Shown here piece by piece: positions 21,454 to 32,550 of a stretch of 64,000 nucleotides of DNA (its first letter is position 1; every line of letters starts with the position of its first letter). Below the pieces are notes generated by a model. It worked only from the letters and a program-made list of their open reading frames with translations, did not search any database and was not told the origin of the DNA. The stretch is from Canna indica. Lineage: Eukaryota; Streptophyta; Magnoliopsida; Zingiberales; Cannaceae. The stretch spans positions 40,788,001-40,852,000 of the forward strand of contig CP136891.1 of NCBI GenBank assembly GCA_034359265.1, given 5' to 3'. A program made the position numbers and the translations under genes.

Positions 21454-23999
21454 TGTAAGATCCGAAATTTTTTTCCTAATATAAAATCTATTTTGGTGCA
21501 GTGCGTCGGGTCCGTGGGGAAGTCGAGTCGAGCCTTAGGATCGCCTCGAGTGAAAAGGTATGACTCGATTAATGATTCATGGAATCTATTTGGGTGATTA
21601 ACTTTCCTTTTATGAAATCATGCCTTAAACTAAGTTAACTCGATTCATATTATGGGTTGACTCGGAACCCAAGTTGAGTTTGGATTTAGTCGAGTTCCGG
21701 GTATGAGTTAAGTGAGTCATTAGGCCATCTTTGGAAAGATAGATGAGGGATTAAAACCCTCATCTTGTAGCCGTGCGACTCACCCTTTGAGTCACACAAG
21801 GCTGCCTAGGGAGAGAGGAGAAGGAGCAAGGAGGAAGCTTGGGGCTTGGATCGATCCGGGATTCGCGTCGTCGCCGGAAAAATTTCAAGTCGTCGTCATC
21901 CGATCCTTGTTTCTCCGCAATCTAGGTGAGTGGTTAAGTTTTGAAGCTTGGGGGAGGCGGGTGGCCGAACCCTATGAGATAGGTTGAGTTTCTCGCGATC
22001 TTTCCGACGAATCTGATTTCAACGATGTATGTTCACTGTTTTATGAAACTCCTTGTCGGATCTCGCTGTTTCTTCGTCGTTTTGCAAGTTTTTAGGGCTG
22101 CCGAGTCATGGGAAAAGGGGAAAGGTCATGCCAATATTTTCCCCGATTCCCTTGACGGTAAGAAAGCCCTTGGATGACCTTATATCAATGTTCGATGTAG
22201 TTCCACTTGTATATCTCACGCATTATGAAGCATGCCTTCCCTAGGAATCCCTTGAAGTGGCCGAATGAACCCTACAACTCATGAAGAGGGTTCGGCCAAG
22301 GGTAAGGGAAGGGTAAATTCGTCCATTGATATGTAAGCTATATTTGGAATTGAAGAAGTAGAGGTATAGCTAGAGTATCCTCCCCCTTTCCTACCTTAAG
22401 GGCCATGGCCGAGCAAGGTCTTCCTTGCTCATGGTTCGGCCAAGGCTAGGGAGGGGAGAAGAGAGTAGCTTTAGATGGAAATTACATGATTATAAGGATC
22501 ACATATAGAGATATGGAAATACTTAGGAAGAACACCAAACATAGCAAGTAGCTTATTGATTTTGAATAGTAGGAATGCTAGTATTATAACCATCCTTAGC
22601 ATTAGATCTTAAATTTTGTATGTTGAGATTGTTACCATGTTTTGTATTTCCTACATGTTATTTAAATTCATTACTACCTTGCCATGCTAGATAGTCGTTC
22701 CTTATTGTACTAAAAATTCCTAAGGTAGTGTAAAGTTGTTATGTGTATACATTGTGGTCATATATAATGAATGCTGCAATATTTGAATATTTTTCCTTGG
22801 ATTATACATGCTGCCATAAATGTTCTTGGGTGGGATTCCAAGGTTGACACACGGGAATTCCTCACCCAAGGCAGTGTAGGAGGTTAGGTAACATGTAGGG
22901 CGTCCCTAGACGTTCATCACACTTATATGGAAACTTAGTTAGGAGACGATGGCACTTCTATCACTTCTTGTACACTTTTGGAAACTTAGAACTCGTAGGT
23001 GTTCATATCTTGAAAGGGCGGCATAAATTGTCGACCTTGTAGCCGGATTAAGACCAGATTCGGATAAAGGCCCAAAGTGTATATATATGGAAACACTAGG
23101 ATATTGACTGTGTGATGTGTTTGAGATGGTCCACCGAGGAGCGTGGAGGTCGGAAATGCCCAATGCTCAGCTTGGCTAGTATTGGGTCTAGAGGTGCGCC
23201 GACGGACCTGCTAGGTGCCAGACCCCAGTTGGGTGGGACTAGCTATCCTTACCCCAGACGGTGTCTGAAGACTAGTGGACTATCCTAGTCGACGGCCCGG
23301 GATTGTTTGCTTTCATCTTGAGATGATGTGGCCGATGGCCAGTATGATACTACCTGATATGGTAGGGACGGCTATAGCCGGGATATAATTCTATGAGTAG
23401 GCCCAAGGGCCGGATGTCGAAGGCTTGATAAGCCGAGACGACATGTTATCATGTTCAGTTGATACAGATGGACCCGTTGGGGGTCGGTAATCGCATTAGA
23501 AATAAATTTTACCTCCTTGTACATTTCCTTTATTGCCTTGTATGATATATATGCATGACTAAGGCTTATGTGGAGGTTCATTTGAGCCACTCACTGAGTC
23601 CCAAGTGGACTCACAGTTTATTCTTATTTTGCAGAGCATGAGCAGTAGCTTGGCATGCCGACATGGGGCAGCTGGTGGGCGGGAGGCGGTGCCATATCTC
23701 GTAGTGGCATCTATGAGTCTTAGACTAGTGCTTAGTTATGTTGGTTTTGTTTCTGCACTGACAGTCGTAATTGAAAAGCATTGTAAAACTTGTTACTTGA
23801 ACATTCGGTTATGTGATGTCGATGTTTCTACTTATTTTGGAAAACTTATAGATTGTGACTTTGTAAACTTTTTATAAAGTATGTTGAGATTTTCTTTCAT
23901 TTGATATGTCTTGGTTTTCTTGATATTAGTGTAGACAGTAGGCTACAGGGCAGGATGTAGACCCTGGCCGGTCACACTTCCCTCAGTTGGGGTGTGACA
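21454..23999 (+). mobile_element. 5' LTR of the gypsy element at 21454
   Basis: It starts TGTAAGATCC and ends GGGTGTGACA, 2,546 bp. Conserved landmarks with the other family LTRs include TTTTGGTGCAG near the start, a GTCGAGTCGAGCCTTA block, AGCCGTGCGACTCA, GGTGGGACTAGCTATCC and GCTGGTGGGCGGGAGGCGGT. Confidence 0.9.
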
Positions 24000-24003
24000 A
24001 AGT

Positions 24004-24015
24004 TGGTATTAGAGC
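24004..24015 (+). other. Primer binding site, one mutation
   Basis: TGGTATTAGAGC, the initiator Met site TGGTATCAGAGC with one C to T change, four bases after the LTR end. Confidence 0.85.
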
Positions 24016-24217
24016 ACTAGGTTAGGTCTTGTCTATGACTCAGTGTTGGGTACCGTTTGAGGCATATGCTAGCGTGCCAACTTACGGTATAGTTATTTTA
24101 CGAGATTGGGCGACCACTCCTGCACTCAGCGCACCATGCTGTTAGTAAGTTTAAAGAGCTTTGTGTTAAGAATTTCTTATATAACATGCAACATCTTTTC
24201 TTTATTGTGCTAGTGAA

Positions 24218-25420
24218 ATGGATGCTCAAAATGCTGCTTTGAGCAGCAGTGGCAATAACTCGATGGAACATCGAGGCCGGGGGCGAGGCAGAGGTCGAGG
24301 CCGAGGCCGGGCCCGGGGCAGGGATAGAGAGCCGTCCGTGGAACAGGGGCAAGAGTCAGCGGTTGTTCTACTATAGGCTCAGGTGAACCAATTGACTGAG
24401 GTGCTCCATAAGGAGCAGGAACTGAGATAGCAAATGCAGCAGCAGTCTCAGCAGCCACCGCCATAACCCGTGCCTGTGGTTTTAGTGGTACCAGAAGTGG
24501 CAGAGGTGATAGTGCCGGTGGTCAAAACCCCAGGGGCCCCAACTTATGCAAATTTTGTCACACTGAAGCCATCGGAGTTCACCGGAATAGATCGTCAGGT
24601 GGAAGTGAAAGTATTCTTGGGGGATTGCTACGAGCTATGTATGGAGCTGGGGTGTTCTTCAGAGGCAGCTGCTCGAATGGTTGGTCTTCAGATGAGGGGA
24701 CCGGCAAAGGTCTAGCTATAAACTTGGAAGGCCCGTAGGGCAGCTGGCGCACCACCTCCCACGTGGGAGGAATTTCGGGCGATTGTGGAAGAGCAATACC
24801 TACCCATGGGTGTCCGTGACAAGCGCGCCCGTGATTTTGACATGCTGTGTCAGGCTGGAGGCATGACCGTATCAGAGTATGAGATGGAGTTCAACCGTCT
24901 CTCCAAGTACCATCCAACCCTAGTGGCATCTGAGACCGTAGGGTTAAAAGGTTCGTGGCAGGATTGAGGCCACAGATTGGCAGGCTTATCCACTACACTG
25001 AGGATTCTACTCTGGCTCGGGTAGTGGATGAAGCCCTGCGGAAAGAAGCTTTGGTGTCGTTTGAGAGAAATGACGGTCCAGCTAAAAAGGTTCTGGTCGT
25101 CGGCCTTGGCACTCTAAGGGGGCAATGACTACAGCAGATCAGCAGCAGAACCGGGGGCAGAATGGCAACCGGGGCCGTGGGGGCCCAGGGAACGGGTCAG
25201 TGAGGCCAGCAGTGTCAGGAGGTGGTTCTCAAAGATCTGAGGCGCCGCAGTGTGGCAGCTGCAATCGGAGGCACTGGGGATCTTATCTTTGCCGCTCTAA
25301 CGCTTGCTTCAAGTGCGATCGAGTTGGACAATTCAAAAAGGACTGTCCTGAGGGAATCGGTCAGAAGCCTGAGCAGTCTAGGGTGAAGGCACCTATGTCA
25401 GTAGGGTCAGTAGCTTAGAG
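24218..25420 (+). pseudogene. Chromovirus gag, broken
   Basis: It begins at ATG 24218 (MDAQNAALSSSGNN), followed by an Arg/Gly-rich GRGRGRGRGRAR run and glutamine-rich coiled coil with stops near 24375 and 24430. The capsid region (FTGIDRQVEVKVFLGDCYEL, then MTVSEYEMEFNRLSKYHPTL) is intact in pieces, with a stop at about 24715 and a frameshift near 24945. The zinc knuckle at 25305-25346 reads CFKCDRVGQFKKDC, in which the histidine has become glutamine. Gag would package the RNA. This copy cannot make it intact. Confidence 0.85.
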
Positions 25421-25489
25421 AGGGTAGACACAGAATAAGGGGCCGCAGACTAGTCATTCAGAGAGGCCGCCTGTGCGGGTATATATGCT

Positions 25490-25921
25490 ATGAACCGTAA
25501 TGGGGCAGAGGCATCCAAAGCAGTGGTGACAGGTACTATTTTAGTATGTTCGTCTGCTGCACATGTTTTATTTGATCCGGGTGCCACGCACTCGTTTGTG
25601 ACTGCCATGTTTGCTGCAAAGTTGCCAATGACACCCTCTATGCTCGACGGGCCATTGATGGTATCAACGCCTACGGGCGATGCAATCTTAGCAAACTCAA
25701 TTTATTAAGGTTGTGAAGTACTCATCTACGGCCATGTGCTGAGTGCGGATTTGACACTCCTACCCACTCTTGAGCTTGATGTCATTCTTGGCATTGACTG
25801 GCTGGCCGAACAATTTGCAATGTTGGACTACAGGGCCAAAACGGTGATATTTAATAAGCTTGGGTTGCCGCAGTTCACCTTCCAAGGGGAGGGAGGTAGC
25901 AAGCCGATAGGGGTCATCTCA
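25490..25921 (+). pseudogene. Chromovirus retropepsin fragment
   Basis: An aspartic protease domain with the motif VLFDPGATHSFV (D-P-G-A in place of the usual D-T/S-G, common in this family) and the flap-following segment LDVILGIDWLAEQ. There is a stop within the NSIYQGC region at about 25708. It ends at about 25921, where the next bases belong to the middle of an LTR. All downstream pol domains are missing. Confidence 0.85.
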
Positions 25922-26852
25922 TGAAGGGGCCGAATGAACCCTACAACTCATGAAGAGGGTTTGGCCAAGGGTGAGGGAAGGGTAAATTAGTCCATTGATA
26001 TTTAAGCTATATTTGGAATTGAAGAAGTAGAGGTATAGCTAGAGTCTCCTCCCCCTTTCCTACCTTAAGGGCCATGGTCGAGCAAGGTCTTCCTTGCTCA
26101 TGGTTCGGCCAAGGCTAGAGAGGGGAGAAGAGAGTAGCTTTAGATGGAAATTACATGATTATAAGGATCACACATAGAGATATGGAAATACTTAGGAAGA
26201 ACACCAAACATAGCAAGCAGCTTGATTGATTTTGAATTGTAGGAATGCTAGTATTATAACCATCCTTAGCATTAGATCTTAAACTTTGTATGTTGAGATT
26301 GTTACCATGTTTTGTTGATACAGATGGACCCGTTGGGGGTCGGTAATCTCATTAGAAATAAATTCTACCTCCTTGTACATTTCCTTTATTGCCTTGTATA
26401 ATATATATGCATGATTGAGGCTTATGTGGAGGTTCATTTGAGCCACTCACTGAGTCCCAAGTGGACTCATAGTTTATTCTTATTTTGCAGAGAATGAGCA
26501 GTAGCTTGGCATGCCGACATGGTGCAGCTAGTGGGCGGGAGGCGGTGCCATATCTCGTAGCAGCATCCATGAGTCTTAGACTAGTTCTTAGTTATGTTGG
26601 TTTTGTTTCTACACTGACAGTCGTAATTGAAAAGCATTGAAAACTTGTTACTTGAACATTCGGTTATTTGATGTCGATGTTTCTATTTATTTTGGAAAAC
26701 TTATAGATTGTGACTTTGCAAACTTTTTATAAAGTATGTTGAGATTTTTTTCATTTGATATGTCTTGGTTTTCTTGATGTCAGTGTAGACAGTAGGCTAC
26801 AAGGCAGGATGTAGGCCCTGGCCGGTCACAATCCCTCAGTTGGGGTGTGACA
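25922..26852 (+). mobile_element. Shortened 3' LTR, two deletions
   Basis: It matches 5' LTR positions from about 22250 to 22645, then from 23460 to the end. The first 800 bases of the LTR and an 814-bp middle block are missing. Both junctions have short shared bases (TGAAG at 25922; TTGAT at 26316). It ends TGTGACA at 26852. Confidence 0.85.
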
Positions 26853-28139
26853 CGGGGTTACTAGGACTATATGCATATTTGATATTACAACGATATAAAA
26901 GAAGAAGGATTTCTCGGGATTTATATGCTCCACGTATTCATAGAAACTTACAAAGACATTAATATTTATCGAGGTTGTACTATGGTTCTGATACTAGTAG
27001 CATTAGCATGATACGAATGAAGAGAGTTACATTTTTCCAATTATGTGACTTCTTAAGAAAAAGAAATTTATTGCATGACTCTCTTAATGTTACATAAGAG
27101 GAACAAGTATTAATGTTTTTGCATACCGTTGGACATAATGTAAGAAATAGGATGGTGGGACATAATTTTATGCGTTCTGGAGAGACAGTTAGTCGAATTT
27201 TCAATGAATACGTGCTATTAGTGAACTTCGTCGGGAGCTCATTAGGCGCCCTTCACTCAATACCCATTCTCGGATTACATCGAGTAGTAGATTCATGCCA
27301 TACTTTAAGGTGAACAAATTAGTCAAATTATTTTTTTAGTTTTATAATTAAGTGAAACTATATATAGTTACAGGTGTTTTGTGTTTAACATGGAGGATTT
27401 TATTGGTGCTTTAGATGGCACTCATGTCCTTGCTTCTGTACCAATAGAACATGTAGCGGCCTTTAGAGAAAGAAAGCCTTACCCGACTCAGAATGTACTT
27501 GCCGTTGTTGACTTTGATTTGAAATTTACATAAGTTCTTGCTGGGTGGGATGGATCTGCACATGATGCTCTCATATTACGAGATGCATTAGAAGAGCACA
27601 TGGTTTGCGTGTTCCTAAAGGTAAATAATTACGTTTTTATATAATATATTCAATTATTTATGTTAAGCCAAAATAAATATCTTTACTTTTAATATAGAAA
27701 AAATTTATTTGGTGGATGCGGGATATGCCACTCGACCAGGCTTTATTGCCTCATATCGTGGTGTAAAATATCACCTTAAAGAATGGTCCTCCCGTAGTCC
27801 TTCAAATGCCAAGGAATTGTTCAACCTTCGGCATTGTTCTCTTCAAACTTCTATCGAGCGTGCGTTTGGTTCACTAAAAAATCGCTTCAAGATTCTTACG
27901 TCAAGGCCTTTCTTTCCATATCCAACCCAAGTGGACCTTGTAATCGCTTGTTGTATTTTGCATAATTGGATTATGTCAAATGGTGGCGATGATTTGGTTC
28001 CCGATGAAGAATAATGGATTGCAAGTAATATCATTATAAGTACGAGCCAACGTGTACAACATGAAGAATCTAGAGAGTGGATGGCGATACGAGATAATAT
28101 TGCAACTCAAATGTGGGATGATCATATTCTATAAGTTTA

Positions 28140-28360
28140 GTTAGTTGTTAGATTTACTTTGGTTTGTTCATTTGAAATGATTACTACCATGTATTTGGAA
28201 TGATATCTACTTGTTTGAAATGAAACTAATAAATATGTAATTGGAATCATTTGAAATGATATCTACTTTTTTGTCCATTTGAAATGATATCTACTTGTTT
28301 GTTCATTTGAAATGATTTGTTTACTTTTTCTACTTATTTGGAATCATTGGAATGATTACT
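28140..28360. repeat. Short imperfect repeats between the Harbinger genes
   Basis: Repeated ATTTGAAATGATATCTACTTGTTTG-like blocks, in several partly overlapping copies, occupy the space between the transposase end and the MYB-like gene. Confidence 0.7.
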
Positions 28361-28406
28361 AATAATTTTGTTGTTGTTTTTAATTATTATTCAATCAAAT
28401 TAGTCA

Positions 28407-29367
28407 ATGGAAAATAGTCAAAGCAATCAAGTTTGTAGTTCCCATGGTAAAAAGACATACTTAAGTGGAAATCAACATAATCTGCAGTATTGTTGGATTG
28501 TTTGGTAGAGCAAGTACAATCAGGAGATCGATTTGAAAAAGATTTCAAAGACTCACAAATATCTAAAGCTATGAAGACCTTTAATGAGAAGGTGGGCATT
28601 CAAGTTACAAACAATAATGTCTACAATCATTTACGAGGATGGAGGAACAAATGGTCACAAATTATTAAGTTAAAAGAGAAGAGCGGAATGAGTTGGGATG
28701 AAAATGAAAAAAAGATTGTCATGGGTAGAGATGAGTATCTCAGCTATATAAAGGTAAGTTATGTTATATTGTTATATTTATGGAATGTTATATTATTTTA
28801 GTTATCTACTAATAAAATTTTGTGTATTTTTGTTGAAACATAATCATCCTAAAGATGCTGCATTAATCAACAAGCCTATTGATTTTTACGATCAAATGTC
28901 TATAATCTTTGGAGGGTCTCTAGCCACAGGAAGATGGAGTAAAGATGATAATGATAGTTTGGGAGTGCCAGAATATGACGATAACATTGAATTTGCAAAT
29001 CCTGAAGTTAATGTTCAAACTAATGATGTTTCAATTGATGCAATTCATGCACAAGCACATTCAACTCAAGGAGCTTTTTTATGCTCAGAAAAAACAAAAA
29101 AGAAATCATCAAAGCGACATAGGGAAAATGAAGATGATAGCAAATAATATTAAGGAGCTTGCTGTGGCGATTAAAGAATACAATGAGCCAGAGATTTCCG
29201 TAGATGGGTTGTATGAATCTGTTATCTCAATATCTGGATTTGATGAGAGTCAGCTTTGCCGTGCCTATCGTATGCTTGTCCGTTCATCAACAAGAGAGGC
29301 AAGAGCTTTCATGGTTGCATCTACTCATCACCGTTACTTCTGGATTCGTGACATGTTAAACATCTGA
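28407..29367 (+). pseudogene. Harbinger MYB/SANT-like DNA-binding protein
   Basis: PIF/Harbinger elements need this second protein, which binds the transposon ends and brings the transposase to the nucleus. It starts at ATG 28407. A frameshift and a stop near 28455-28475 precede the trihelix domain (LLDCLVEQVQSGDRFEKDF, then NHLRGWRNKWSQI, to about 28752). An intron with GTAAGT border follows. The second exon (about 28845) gives PIDFYDQMSIIFG and a Lys-rich tail. A +1 shift near 29140 leads to the conserved C-terminal block SGFDESQLCRAYRMLV and MVASTHHRYFWIRDML. At least three lesions, so inactive. Confidence 0.85.
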
Positions 29368-29545
29368 TTTTGATATGAACTTGTCATCTTTAAACAACTT
29401 TGATATGAACTTTGGGATTTATGTTGTTAAGGACTTTGATATGAACTTGTAAGACTTTGATATGAACTTTGGGATTTATATTGTTAAGGACTTTGATATG
29501 AACTTTGGGATTTATGCTAAAGACTTTGATATGAACTCATTGTTA
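29366..29545. repeat. Tandem repeats of a 3' end block
   Basis: GACTTTGATATGAACTTTGG followed by GATTTATGTTGTTAAG is repeated about four times with unit sizes of roughly 30 to 60 bases, directly after the stop of the MYB-like gene. Confidence 0.8.
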
Positions 29546-29709
29546 GATTTTTATGAAATTGTTTATATGAATTTATTGTTGAAGACTTCTTTTATATTTA
29601 TATGCACGTCTTTTTTTTTTTAATTTAAAATGTTACTTTAATGTTTAGATGTAGTTCTTTGTAGGTCTTGTTTTTAATATTAATTTATTATTTTTCAAAA
29701 TATTAATGC

Positions 29710-29936
29710 AAGTTGCAATTTCTATTTGCGGCCAACCAAACGCTCGCAAATAGAAGTTGCAAGTTGCAAGTGTAGTTGCAACCTCCATTTGCGGCCAACC
29801 AAACGCCCGTAAATATAAGTTGCAGCTCTACTTGCAGGCAACCAAACGCTAGGCTGCAAAATTTATTTGCGGGCATTTGCTTTTGTATGCAAATAGATTT
29901 TGCAATGTTTGCACTTTCGGACAACCAAACGCCCCC
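29710..29936 (+). repeat. Harbinger right TIR and subterminal repeats
   Basis: Four CAACCAAACG blocks, each beside a TTTGCGG or TTGCAGG unit, mirror the left end and finish in CAACCAAACGCCCCC. Confidence 0.9.
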
Positions 29937-29939
29937 TTA

Positions 29940-30290
29940 ATAATTGTTATTATGTGTTTGTTGTTAGCAGAAACATTATTTCAGTTTCATGTGTAAATTT
30001 GGATGGATTTCACTTTATTATTGAGAATAATATTTGGTCCATCTATAACGGAGACATGCATTATGGTAATGCTCTTATGTCTAATGGTGTCTATATTCTA
30101 AACATGTAAGTCCATCTATAACATTAATGCAAAACGGTTTAAGTCCAATGGCTTGAACCCAACCTCTCTTTGGCATATTCGATTGGGCCATATAAATGAG
30201 AAGCACATTTCTAAACTCCATCAGGTTGGACTTTTAAATTCATTTGATTTTGAATCATTTGATATATTCAAACAATCTACAGGTTCAAGA
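29940..30290 (+). pseudogene. Ty1/copia pol, downstream part of the split gene
   Basis: Directly after the second TTA the frame of the copia at 12700-13097 resumes with the conserved segment NNCYYVFVVSRNIISVSC, then the HYGNALMSNGVYILNM block and, after stops and a shift, the start of the GAG-pre-integrase region (HIRLGHI-type, degraded; SFDFESFDIF). It ends at about 30290 against unrelated copia-derived non-coding sequence. RT and the 3' LTR are absent. Confidence 0.8.
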
Positions 30291-32550
30291 ATCAGTTAAA
30301 AATATATTTTTTGTAAATCTATAAAATTCCTGAAAGTCTAGTGATATTTTCATAAATATTAGGTATTTTTTAAAAAGTTATCACTTTTGTTTCAAACTTC
30401 CCGGATGTTGTTGAATGACTATTTAAGATGCATGTTTCAAGTTTGAACTCAAAATAAATTTTCTATGTTCACTTTTCAACCTTTCTTGATTTCAATCAAA
30501 AATTGATATTTCAAGTTATCGTTCAAATTATCAAAATCATTTCTATAAATGATTTCACTCACTCAATGGTGTGAACGATAGTAGAAGACAAATCAAAATC
30601 ATTCATAAACAAGCCTATTAACATGAAATTGCTAAGTATCAATTTTTAGCCTTGACTCATGGTTTTTCAAATTTAAACACATGGACACCTAACATGAGTA
30701 AATCTAAACATGTTTGTGAAATTTGGACCTAAAATGAAGTTTCTAAATCAATTTGTTGACTTAGGTCAACTCTGCTCAACTTAAGGTCTCCTAAAGTGAA
30801 CTTGTTATCAATTTATTCATTTTCACATGATTTTTAAATTTTAATCACATGGAAGTAAATCATGAGTGAACTCAAACATGTTCATCAAGTGTCAACTTAA
30901 AATGAAGACTCTATGATGAAATTCTACCTAGAGCACATTTCATTCAAACAAGCTATCATAAAATTGCCTAAGTATCAAGATTTAATCTACTCATGAGATT
31001 TTAGTCAATTATCATGCAAAATCATTCATGAGCATAGAGAAATCATTTTATCAAGAAAATAGAGGTGTTATGCAAGAATTTTGCCAAAATGAAACTCATA
31101 CCTCATTTCTTGAGAAATTCCACAATTTTCATTTTCTTTCCCAATTTTATTTAGCCCTCCAAATTTACCATTTTCTCAACTTGCAAGTAGGCTTCATTAG
31201 TATCATAATGAAATCATATACCAACTAGCAAAATAACTTACTAAATAGCAAAGGTTCAATACAAAGTTTCATTTAAAAATCTCAATCTATGTTATATAGT
31301 AAAGATTCATTTTAAAAGCATTAACATTATATCAAAATGAATCAAATAGATCTTAAAATATGAAATATTTGAAAAATAAGATCTCTAAACATGTTTAACT
31401 AGTTTGGACTTAGAAAGGAAGGTCTCTGATAATAGATATTCACCTAGAGCAAATATCATTCAATGAAATTTGTCTAAGTGCTAAAATTCTACCTACTCAT
31501 GAGAATTCAAGGATTTAACATGTAAATACCATCATGAGTAAAGAGACACCGATAAAGCGTTAATATTGAGGTATATATACTAGGATTTGGTGAAAATCGA
31601 AATCATACCTCATACTTGAAAATTTAGCCAAACTAATCTTTGTCATTCTAATTAGCCTTCCATTTAACCTTAGATTTAACTTGCATGAGAAAATCATTGG
31701 TAACATAATGGCATAATTATTTTAAGCAAGTTAATCACTCTAGATAGCAAAGTAAGCATCGAAGTTTTCATTCAAAATTCAACTTTGCTAAATAGTTCAA
31801 AATCCGCTTTTAATGAAATCAATTCATATCAAAACGAATTTTAAGAGATCACAAGTGTAACGAAAATGAAAACTTGGTCTCCAAATCTTTCTATTGGTTG
31901 AAAACCCCGAAAGGCCATAATTAGGCTATGATTTAGAGCCGCAAGGTCGCATGAGCCCGTTATAGGCTACCAAGGTCTCCGAATAGACTGAAAATCAAAA
32001 TCAAAAACATTTTTGAAATCATATCGAGAGTGGACATCAACCAAATTATGCATAGTATCATAAAGTTTAACTAAAATGGATCAAAGTTAGATAGAAGATG
32101 ATACCAAAATATTTGATGCCAATTTTACCTAAGGCATCTAGGTGAATGCTTGAAGTTGTAACCATATAAGGATCATTCATTCAACTCTTTGGTCAACTTC
32201 AATACACCATCAATCTTTCACCCTTGTGTGGTAGCTCCCCCTACAAAAGAACAAGAAACCTTTGGTACCCAAATGACTTTGGGTCCTTGGGGGGTGAGTT
32301 GGCCTAGGAATCCAAAGTGTCTTAGCAACAATTGGATTTCTTTTAAAAGCACAATCATAAATTGCATGGCCGAAGATACCACAACAAAAGCAATGACCAT
32401 TAAACTTTTTCTTTTCACGAGGTTTAATGTTAGAATGCTTGACATGAAGATGATGATGTGGATGAGCATTCTTACTTGAAACATTTATATTTCTAGAATT
32501 CCTAGAGGATGAATTACTAGATAAATTATTAACTATCTTATTTAGAAAAA
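30290..32550 (-). mobile_element. SIRE-like copia remnant: gag tail and long non-coding region
   Basis: On the minus strand a gag C-terminus (32545-32180) is followed by about 1.9 kb of AT-rich non-coding sequence. Blocks such as CACCTAACATGAGTAAATC, AACATGTTTG and CAAGTTTGAACTCAAAAT occur here in the same order and orientation as at 41390-42130. That second copy lies directly beside a polypurine tract and LTR start, so the non-coding region is the 3' part of the element. Protease, RT and integrase are missing. Confidence 0.7.
32180..32545 (-). pseudogene. Copia gag C-terminus with zinc knuckle
   Basis: A basic, histidine-rich stretch (KNAHPHHHLHVKHSNI) leads to a canonical knuckle CFCCGIFGHAIYDC near 32340-32385, then WIPRPTHPPRTQSHLGTKGF. 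The same architecture is present in the gag at 6243-7532. The frame is open only in pieces. It is cut at 32550 by the terminus of a CACTA element. Confidence 0.75.

Larger units (their letters stand above)
21454..26852 (+). mobile_element. Tekay-type gypsy element with large internal deletion
   Basis: A complete 5' LTR, primer site, gag, protease and a shortened 3' LTR, flanked by CAGGG (21449-21453) and CGGGG (26853-26857), a 5-bp duplication with one mismatch. RT, RNase H, integrase, chromodomain, the polypurine tract and the first part of the 3' LTR were removed in one step at about 25921. It lies in the Harbinger transposase gene, so it is younger than that element. The family is the same as the element at 53810: both 5' LTRs are 2,546 bp. 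Confidence 0.9.
21406..28017 (+). pseudogene. PIF/Harbinger DDE transposase, split by a gypsy element
   Basis: This enzyme cuts out and reinserts the transposon. The frame opens at ATG 21406 and is interrupted after about 16 codons by the gypsy element at 21454-26852, then resumes at 26858 in the same frame. Blocks in order: an LYAPRIHRN-type N-terminus, SSISMIRMKRVTFFQLCDFL and HTVGHNVRNRM helix-turn-helix segment (to about 27235), an intron ending at about 27373, FIGALDGTHV with the first catalytic D, LAGWDGSAHDALIL, a second intron ending near 27698, YLVDAGYATRPGF with the second D, and ERAFGSLKNRFK with the catalytic E. Stops at about 26964, 27099 and 27529 inactivate it. HNWI near 27960 is the usual C-terminal signature. 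Confidence 0.9.
13101..29936 (+). mobile_element. PIF/Harbinger transposon carrying two nested elements
   Basis: Terminal inverted repeats are GGGGTTGTTTGGTTG at 13101 and, reversed, GGGGGCGTTTGGTTG at 29936 (13 of 15 match), flanked by TTA at 13098-13100 and 29937-29939. Both ends carry subterminal copies of GTTTGGTTG next to CTGCAA-rich sequence. Without the nested CACTA (14534-20782) and gypsy (21454-26852) the element is about 5.2 kb, a normal size for the superfamily. It encodes the expected pair, a DDE transposase and a MYB/SANT-like protein. It sits in the copia gene at 12700-30290. Confidence 0.9.

Noticed and set aside
27709..28014. A standalone host gene with a nuclease-like domain (HARBI1-like)
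   Set aside because: It continues an element with matching TIRs, TTA duplications and a linked MYB-like gene, and contains stops upstream, so it is the transposon's own transposase.
28490..29367. A host trihelix or MYB transcription factor
   Set aside because: The position beside the transposase and the transposon-type C-terminus fit the Harbinger second protein.
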